The notes under the pieces: generated by a model
Seen by the model: only the letters and a program-made list of their open reading frames with translations
Told to the model about the DNA's origin: nothing
The model's database searches: none
Part shown: positions 14,433 to 18,371 of the stretch, piece after piece
How the letters are laid out: each line of letters begins with the position of its first letter
Position numbering within the stretch: position 1 is the first letter of the stretch
Source: an uncultured Eubacteriales bacterium
GTDB lineage: Bacteria > Bacillota > Clostridia > Oscillospirales > Acutalibacteraceae
NCBI GenBank assembly: GCA_900313125.1
Contig: OMPZ01000076.1
Coordinates: 1 to 18,371, forward strand
Reading direction: 5' to 3'
DNA length: 18,371 bases
Translations under genes and position numbers: made by a program

Positions 14433-15221
14433 ATGGCAAAGGTAGTACCGCTTTTCAGCGGCAGCTCCGGCAACAGCTACTATGTGGGCAGCGCAGGCAG
14501 CGGCATTCTTATCGACGCGGGCAGGAGCGCAAAGCAGATCACTAAGGCTCTCGACGACAACGGGATCGACATCAAGACCATCGAGGCGATCTTCGTAACT
14601 CACGAGCACTCCGACCATGTAAAGGGGCTGCGCGTGTTTGCAAACAGGCACGATATCCCTGTTTTTATGAGCGAGGGCACGTTAAACGCGCTGACCGACG
14701 GCGGCTATATCGACGGCAAAACACGCTGCCATGTGATACAAAGCGGCGGCGTTGACCTTTCGACGATGCACGTCGATCGTTTCCCGATATCTCACGACTG
14801 CGCGGAGGGGATAGGCTTTCGCGTCGATATGGGCGATAGGAAATACGCGCTCGCGACCGATCTCGGCTACATTTCTGACGAGGTGGAAAAGTCGCTGCTC
14901 GGCTGCGACGTCGTAACGATAGAGTCGAACCACGACGTGAATATGCTCAAAATGGGACCTTACCCGTACATACTCAAGCGCAGGATAATGTCCGACAAGG
15001 GGCATCTCTCGAATCTTACCTGCTCGGAGTTTTTACCGAGGCTCGTTCGCAGCGGCACGAAACGGTTTATCCTCGCACACCTCAGCCGCGAGAACAATAT
15101 GCCCGAGATAGCGTACCGCGAATCGTTAAACGAGCTGAACGCAAACGACATGGAGCTTATGTGCGACTTTACGCTTTCGGTCGCTCCCGTTGAGACGGAC
15201 GGCAGCTCGGTGGTGTTCTGA
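14433..15221 (+). CDS. yycJ: YycJ/WalJ-family metallo-beta-lactamase-fold hydrolase
   Basis: 262 aa. The metallo-beta-lactamase signature THEHSDH (56-62) supplies His57, His59, Asp61 and His62; further likely ligands are His121 (SHD), Asp143 (ATDLG) and His216 (AHLS). The N-terminal FSGSSGNSYYV and the downstream motifs fit the YycJ/WalJ branch, in which a Bacillus member has been reported as a 5'-3' DNA exonuclease. Here the neighbour is rlmH rather than the WalRK two-component genes. A nuclease or phosphodiesterase activity is likely; the exact substrate is inferred. AAAGGAAA (14418-14425) lies 7 bases before the ATG. There is no signal peptide, so it is cytoplasmic. Confidence 0.88.
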   Translation: MAKVVPLFSGSSGNSYYVGSAGSGILIDAGRSAKQITKALDDNGIDIKTIEAIFVTHEHSDHVKGLRVFANRHDIPVFMSEGTLNALTDGGYIDGKTRCHVIQSGGVDLSTMHVDRFPISHDCAEGIGFRVDMGDRKYALATDLGYISDEVEKSLLGCDVVTIESNHDVNMLKMGPYPYILKRRIMSDKGHLSNLTCSEFLPRLVRSGTKRFILAHLSRENNMPEIAYRESLNELNANDMELMCDFTLSVAPVETDGSSVVF

Positions 15222-15222
15222 T

Positions 15223-15705
15223 ATGCTGAGGGTAAACGTAATATGTGTGGGCAAGCTGAAGGAAAAATATCTGAAGGACGCCGTCGCTGAGTATTCAAAG
15301 CGGCTCGGCGCGTTCTGCAAGTTTTCCGTGATCGAGCTTGACGAGGAAAAAACGAACGACGACCCGAACGAAGCGGGAATCGCGAATATACTTGCCGCGG
15401 AGGGCAGGCGGATACTCTCAAAGATAGACCGCTCCGACCTCGTGATAGCAATGTGCATCGAGGGTAAGCAGCTCAGCTCGGAAAAGCTTGCGCGCTACAT
15501 CTCCGATGCGGGCGTAAACGGCGTGAGCACGATAGACCTTGTGATAGGCGGAAGCTGGGGACTATCGGAAGAGGTGAAAAGCCGCGCGAAGCTAAGGCTT
15601 TCGATGTCTGAAATGACGTTCCCTCACCAGCTCGCGAGGGTCATGCTCTGCGAACAGCTCTACCGCGCGTTTTCTATCAACGCCGGTACAAAGTATCATA
15701 AATAA
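15223..15705 (+). CDS. rlmH: 23S rRNA (pseudouridine-1915-N3)-methyltransferase RlmH
   Basis: 160 aa, the normal length for this SPOUT-class enzyme, which methylates pseudouridine 1915 (E. coli numbering) in helix 69 of 23S rRNA using S-adenosylmethionine. The knot region carries DLVIGGSWGLSEEV (105-118; usually GGSLG or GGSEG), then LSMSEMTFPHQLARVMLCEQ (126-145), and the protein ends in the conserved YHK. The start is ATG 15223, one base after the yycJ stop, giving the family N-terminus 'VICVGKLKEKYLKDA'; GGTGGTG (15209-15215) within yycJ is the ribosome site. A longer in-frame start at 15190 would add unrelated residues. It is translationally linked to yycJ. Confidence 0.96.
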   Translation: MLRVNVICVGKLKEKYLKDAVAEYSKRLGAFCKFSVIELDEEKTNDDPNEAGIANILAAEGRRILSKIDRSDLVIAMCIEGKQLSSEKLARYISDAGVNGVSTIDLVIGGSWGLSEEVKSRAKLRLSMSEMTFPHQLARVMLCEQLYRAFSINAGTKYHK

Positions 15706-15747
15706 GAAAACCGTGGATAAGTGAAAGTTCTTATCCACGGTTTTCTT
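15704..15747. terminator. Perfect 18-bp bidirectional terminator
   Basis: 15704-15721 and 15730-15747 are exact inverted complements around an 8-base loop, with an A-rich left base and a T-rich right base, so the hairpin works on both strands. It ends rlmH (the stem begins inside its stop codon) and, from the other side, the minus-strand gene that stops at 15752. Each arm contains TTATCCAC, eight bases of the DnaA-box consensus. Confidence 0.92.
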
Positions 15748-15751
15748 AATG

Positions 15752-16747
15752 TTACCAAGCCTGCTGAGCCTTCTTTTTCGCTATGCGAATGTCGTCGCCG
15801 ATGAACGGCAGGTGCTCGTTTTCACCGATGATCCTTGAAACAAGGCGGTCGGAGTAGCTGCTCTTCATTTCGGGAATGGTAAGATTTGTGCTTATGATAG
15901 TCGGCTTTTCACGGGCAAGCCGCGCGTTGAGAAGATTGTACGCTGCCGATTTTGTAAAGCTGTTCGGAAACTCCGTGCCGAGGTCGTCGATGATGAGAAG
16001 GTCGCACTGCTCAAAGCGTTCAAGCACCGTATGGTCGGTGTTGAAGTAGGAGTTTTCAGCCTTCAAAGCAGTAAGAATATCGGGCGCGGAGCCGTAGATA
16101 ACGCCAAAGCCGCGGTCGATGACCCTGCCCGCAATGGCGAGCGACAGGTGAGTTTTTCCGAGACCCGTGCCGCCCTCCATAAGTATTGATGGGCTTGACT
16201 TCGAGAAATGCTCGGCGTAATCTCTGCAAAACGCGAGTATCTTTTCCATGCGCTTGCGCGGATTTTTGCCGTTTGCGTCGGGTCGGTCGGGATACCAGTC
16301 GAGACTGAAGTTTTCAAAGCGCGATCTCTCAAGCGACAGCGGAGACTTTTCGTTGAACTCGTTGTACGCCGTGTCGCGCAGCAGCTTTTTCATGCAGTCG
16401 CACATGATGCCGTCCTTGTAGCCCTTGTCGCGGCATACGCCGCAGATGTATCGCTCCTCAAGGTCCTCGGGCAGCCACCCGCGCGACGCGAGGACGTTTC
16501 TCAGCTCCGACTGTATCTTGAGGTTTTCGTCGCGCAGCTTTGTCAGCGCGGCTTTTGTGTCGCCGCCCGCAAACACCGCTCTTGCGGCTGCAACGCCTGT
16601 GTGTGTGAGCTGCTGTTCAAGCTCCCTTGCGCGCGGCAGCTCGGTGTATATCTTACGGCGGCGTTCCTCTGCGTCGGTAAACGCTTTCTGACGGCGGAGG
16701 TTGAGCTCCTCCTGCGCTTTTTCGTAGATCTCTTTTCCGTAGCCCAT
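15752..16747 (-). CDS. dnaI: DnaI/DnaC-type AAA+ helicase loader
   Basis: 331 aa. The N-terminal half is helical and charged (about 1-95), then a compact Cys cluster (Cys102, Cys105, Cys116, Cys118; ICGVC and MCDC) suggests a zinc site, as in DnaI. The AAA+ module follows: Walker A GGTGLGKT (192-199), Walker B LLIIDD (250-255), sensor I ISTN (285-288) and SDRLVSRI (299-306) with likely arginine-finger residues. It should load the replicative helicase onto DNA in an ATP-dependent way. IstB transposition ATPases share the fold, but the Cys cluster, the absence of a transposase and the upstream DnaB/DnaD-type partner favour the replication role. AAGGGAG on the minus strand (16757-16763) overlaps the stop of the upstream gene, 9 bases before this ATG. 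Databases often label such proteins 'DnaC'. Confidence 0.88.
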   Translation of the reverse strand: MGYGKEIYEKAQEELNLRRQKAFTDAEERRRKIYTELPRARELEQQLTHTGVAAARAVFAGGDTKAALTKLRDENLKIQSELRNVLASRGWLPEDLEERYICGVCRDKGYKDGIMCDCMKKLLRDTAYNEFNEKSPLSLERSRFENFSLDWYPDRPDANGKNPRKRMEKILAFCRDYAEHFSKSSPSILMEGGTGLGKTHLSLAIAGRVIDRGFGVIYGSAPDILTALKAENSYFNTDHTVLERFEQCDLLIIDDLGTEFPNSFTKSAAYNLLNARLAREKPTIISTNLTIPEMKSSYSDRLVSRIIGENEHLPFIGDDIRIAKKKAQQAW

Positions 16748-16760
16748 GTGTCAGTCTCCC

Positions 16761-17858
16761 TTAATCGTTGAATCGGCTGAGGCTGCTCAGCTCGTCAATG
16801 TCAAACGACGATCTTCGTTTTGTGTCTGCTTTCGAGCCGGGGCCTTGTCCGCCTGCCGAGCCGTTCGAGCCTGTGCGGCGGTTCGCCCTTGCCTGTTCTA
16901 CTGTTTTTATGCCCGCGTCGTACCAGTTGCTGAGGATAGTGTTTACATATTTCGGAATGTACTTGCCCTTGCTGTTTACGCAGATGTCGTACGCTTCCTT
17001 GATAAGCTCGTGGTTGAATTTCCACACGTTTATCCAGCGGTTGTACATCTCGCCCTCGGCGTCGCTCGCCTTGCGAAATTCCAGCCCGAGCAGCGACTGT
17101 ACCGTGTGGTAGGCGTTCTTCGTGTCCTCAAGCTGACGGATCTTTTCGTCGGCGCGCTCCACCGTGGTTATGCCCTCGCGCGCCCATGCCGCGCCCATCG
17201 TCTCGATCTGTCTCATGCCCTTATTGTTTGAAACGCCGTAGGTCAGCAGCATGAGTATGACGGTGCTGGGCAGCCCTTCGTTGTCGTGCAGCATGATGAT
17301 ACCCGCGTTTTCGTTCGGCGAAACGGGTCGGGCAAAGATGAATTGCGCCTCGTTCAAAAGCGACTCGATCTCCTTGTCCTCGCTGATGCGTTTCGCTATG
17401 TAGATCGGGTCGGGGCGCAGCGGACGTGCGGCGACCGTCTCGGATGGCTTTTCCGGCTCGCGCTTAGGCGGCTCCGATACAGGCGCAGCGGATTTTTCGA
17501 CCGCAGCTTCGGCGGCGGTCGCTTGCTGTACGACCTGCGTGCCTGCGGCAGTATGCGCGGCAGTCTCCTTTGGCGCGGGGGCGGCGGACTTTTTCTCCGC
17601 TGCCGGAGATATCACGCCCTCCCTGACCGCGATCACGCCGAACGACGACCAGAACTCTATGCAGTCCTTTACGTCGAACGCGTCCATGTTGAGCGCGGCG
17701 GCGATATCCTCGGCGGAAAACTCCTTTCCGCTGTTCCTGAGGATATAGAGCAGCACCTTGAGCTGCGCCGAGCCGGCAATTTTTAAGTATTTATCCACAA
17801 CGTCTGTCGGCACGGCAAAGATGCTGCCCCAACAGCCGAGATCAACTGTATAATTCAT
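16761..17858 (-). CDS. DnaD/DnaB-family primosome protein with two tandem DnaD domains
   Basis: 365 aa from the ATG at 17858. The order is an N-terminal winged-helix domain (about 1-85), an Ala/Pro/Glu linker (86-148), a first DnaD-like helical domain (about 150-236) ending QIETMGAAWAREGITTVERA, a second (about 240-325) with YVNTILSNWYDAGIKTVEQA, and a disordered tail. The second domain has an exact YxxxIxxxW motif (Tyr304, Ile308, Trp312); the first keeps only Trp225 (Gln217, Met221). One winged helix plus two such domains is the layout of Bacillus DnaB rather than DnaD, and dnaB-dnaI is an operon in Bacillus, as seems to be the case here. Likely role: recruiting the loader and helicase to the origin or to stalled forks. 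Start choice: GGGGAG (17870-17875) lies 11 bases upstream; an in-frame ATG at 17948 would add 30 unlikely residues from within the structured leader. Confidence 0.85.
   Translation of the reverse strand: MNYTVDLGCWGSIFAVPTDVVDKYLKIAGSAQLKVLLYILRNSGKEFSAEDIAAALNMDAFDVKDCIEFWSSFGVIAVREGVISPAAEKKSAAPAPKETAAHTAAGTQVVQQATAAEAAVEKSAAPVSEPPKREPEKPSETVAARPLRPDPIYIAKRISEDKEIESLLNEAQFIFARPVSPNENAGIIMLHDNEGLPSTVILMLLTYGVSNNKGMRQIETMGAAWAREGITTVERADEKIRQLEDTKNAYHTVQSLLGLEFRKASDAEGEMYNRWINVWKFNHELIKEAYDICVNSKGKYIPKYVNTILSNWYDAGIKTVEQARANRRTGSNGSAGGQGPGSKADTKRRSSFDIDELSSLSRFND
17791..17799 (+). promoter_or_regulatory. Perfect DnaA-box 9-mer inside the primosome gene
   Basis: TTATCCACA matches the DnaA-box consensus exactly. 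It lies in the codons for Val-Val-Asp-Lys near the start of the minus-strand gene, about 60 bp past its start codon. A single box could be chance; it could also be a DnaA-responsive site. Confidence 0.35.
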
Positions 17859-17884
17859 AAAATAAATAACTCCCCGATGTTTTG

Positions 17885-18000
17885 TAAAGGCAGTACCGCA
17901 CAAAAGCCTGACGGACCGATCCGCAGTAATGTTTTTGTCATAGAACATTCTATAAATGGAAAGGAGGGTTCGGTAATATATCTGTGCGGTATCGCCTTAA
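17885..18000 (-). promoter_or_regulatory. Structured 5' leader of the helicase-loader operon
   Basis: In the minus-strand RNA, bases 18000-17983 pair with 17902-17885: 15 Watson-Crick pairs and one G-U of 18, with core TACCGCACA/TGTGCGGTA unbroken. The closed 80-base interior holds a 14-base dyad ATAGAACATTCTAT (17940-17953), a CTG-CGGA/TCCG-CAG hairpin with one bulged base (17908-17926), and a CCCTCCTTTCC tract (17959-17969) that could pair with ribosome-site purines. The predicted transcript start falls at the 5' base of the long stem, and the dnaB-like ribosome site begins about 10 bases after it. I do not recognise the class. Confidence 0.6.
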
Positions 18001-18005
18001 AAGCT

Positions 18006-18033
18006 ATTATACCACAAACCGAGGAAAAGTTAA
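18006..18033 (-). promoter_or_regulatory. Promoter of the helicase-loader operon
   Basis: Read on the minus strand: TTAACT (18028-18033), a 16-bp spacer and a perfect TATAAT (18006-18011) preceded by TGG, an extended -10. The start is expected near 17999, giving a leader of about 140 bases. Confidence 0.7.
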
Positions 18034-18054
18034 ACAGGTTTGTGAAAGTAATAT

Positions 18055-18083
18055 TTTAAATTTTCTTCGCATAGAATTATATT
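18055..18083 (+). promoter_or_regulatory. Possible promoter of the exported-protein gene
   Basis: TTTAAA (18055-18060), 17 bp, TATATT (18078-18083). The -35 is a modest match. A small CGGC/GCCG hairpin (18095-18106) lies in the leader, and AAAAGGGAG (18135-18143) is the ribosome site. Confidence 0.4.
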
Positions 18084-18150
18084 GCAAAAGCTGACGGCGT
18101 ATGCCGCAAGATAATAAAAGCAGCGTCGAGAAATAAAAGGGAGTGCTTAT

Positions 18151-18371
18151 ATGAGGGCGAGCGAAAGAATATGCAGGGCGACCGTGGTGGGATTTGCCGT
18201 GCTGATGTCGGTTTTCGGCACGGTGTGTACGGCTGCAAGGCTTTCGGCTGTTGACAGCGGCGGTAGCGCGTTTACGGCGGCTGGGCTTGCGATGCCAAAG
18301 ACCGACGGCGCGACCGATTTTGACAGAATAAAGCCGGAAAGCCCGGACAGCGAAAGCGACATTGATACGGA
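18151..18371 (+). CDS. Start of an exported protein of unknown function (3' end missing)
   Basis: An open frame runs from ATG 18151 to the window edge, 73 full codons, with a strong AAAAGGGAG ribosome site 7 bases upstream. The N-terminus looks like a Sec signal peptide: Arg/Lys-type positive residues at 2, 6 and 9, then a hydrophobic stretch TVVGFAVLMSVFGTVCTAA with plausible cleavage near residues 27-33. No lipobox is convincing around Cys25. The following residues are polar and acidic (KPESPDSESD), as in a linker or mature exported domain. Too little is visible to name a family. It diverges from the primosome operon and has its own leader. Confidence 0.7.
   Translation, partial: MRASERICRATVVGFAVLMSVFGTVCTAARLSAVDSGGSAFTAAGLAMPKTDGATDFDRIKPESPDSESDIDT

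Noticed and set aside
15752..16747. IstB-type transposition helper
   Set aside because: Shares the AAA+ fold, but there is no transposase or inverted repeat nearby; the Cys cluster and the primosome partner favour a helicase loader.
17885..18000. Miniature transposable element bounded by 18-base inverted repeats
   Set aside because: No target-site duplication flanks it, there is no second copy in the window, and its position between a promoter and a ribosome site fits an RNA leader better.
17877..18059. 60-codon plus-strand frame with an AAAGGAGGG sequence inside it
   Set aside because: The purine tract (17960-17968) has no ATG, GTG or TTG at suitable distance, and the frame lies in the promoter and leader of the minus-strand operon.

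Overview
The window is a stretch of chromosome from a low-to-mid GC Firmicute. The ctsR-mcsA-mcsB-clpC operon under CtsR boxes, dnaG followed by the sigma-A gene, and a DnaB/DnaI-type helicase-loader pair are all Firmicutes hallmarks. The G/C-rich third codon positions, the SseB-like protein and the gene order suggest a gut-type Clostridia, most likely Oscillospiraceae/Ruminococcaceae. The family is an inference. Base and codon use look even throughout; I see no phage, transposase, CRISPR array, tRNA or rRNA.

Layout. (1) 1-3030, plus: the 3' part of a large protein in which two pairs of SseB-like domains flank a long Ala/Glu/Lys helix and a disordered linker. (2) 3031-3163: two terminator hairpins between convergent genes. 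(3) 3164-4090, minus: a lipoprotein cyclophilin-type prolyl isomerase with its own promoter. (4) 4091-4479: a divergent control region with 10-bp phased A/T repeats and a sigma-A promoter embedded in CtsR boxes. (5) 4480-9111, plus: ctsR, mcsA, mcsB and clpC (repressor, kinase adaptor, arginine kinase, unfoldase), closed by a strong terminator. (6) 9298-12686, plus: dnaG, rpoD and a small HExxH metalloprotease. (7) 12687-13021: a terminator, a consensus-like promoter and a structured leader before murA. (8) 13022-15705, plus: murA, a YycJ/WalJ metallo-beta-lactamase-fold gene and rlmH. (9) 15704-15747: an 18-bp perfect bidirectional terminator. (10) 15752-17858, minus: a two-gene helicase-loader operon, DnaB/DnaD type then DnaI type, preceded by a striking structured 5' leader. 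(11) 18151 to the edge, plus: the start of an exported protein.

How the genes work together: CtsR represses its own operon. Under stress, McsA-activated McsB phosphorylates arginines, which inactivates CtsR and marks proteins for ClpC (with ClpP, not encoded here). DnaG, sigma-A and the DnaB/DnaI pair belong to core replication and transcription; MurA starts peptidoglycan synthesis; RlmH modifies 23S rRNA.

No new multi-gene system stands out. The least explained signals are the folded leader of the helicase-loader operon (about 17885-18000), the murA leader, the phased repeats upstream of ctsR and the duplicated SseB-like architecture of the first gene.
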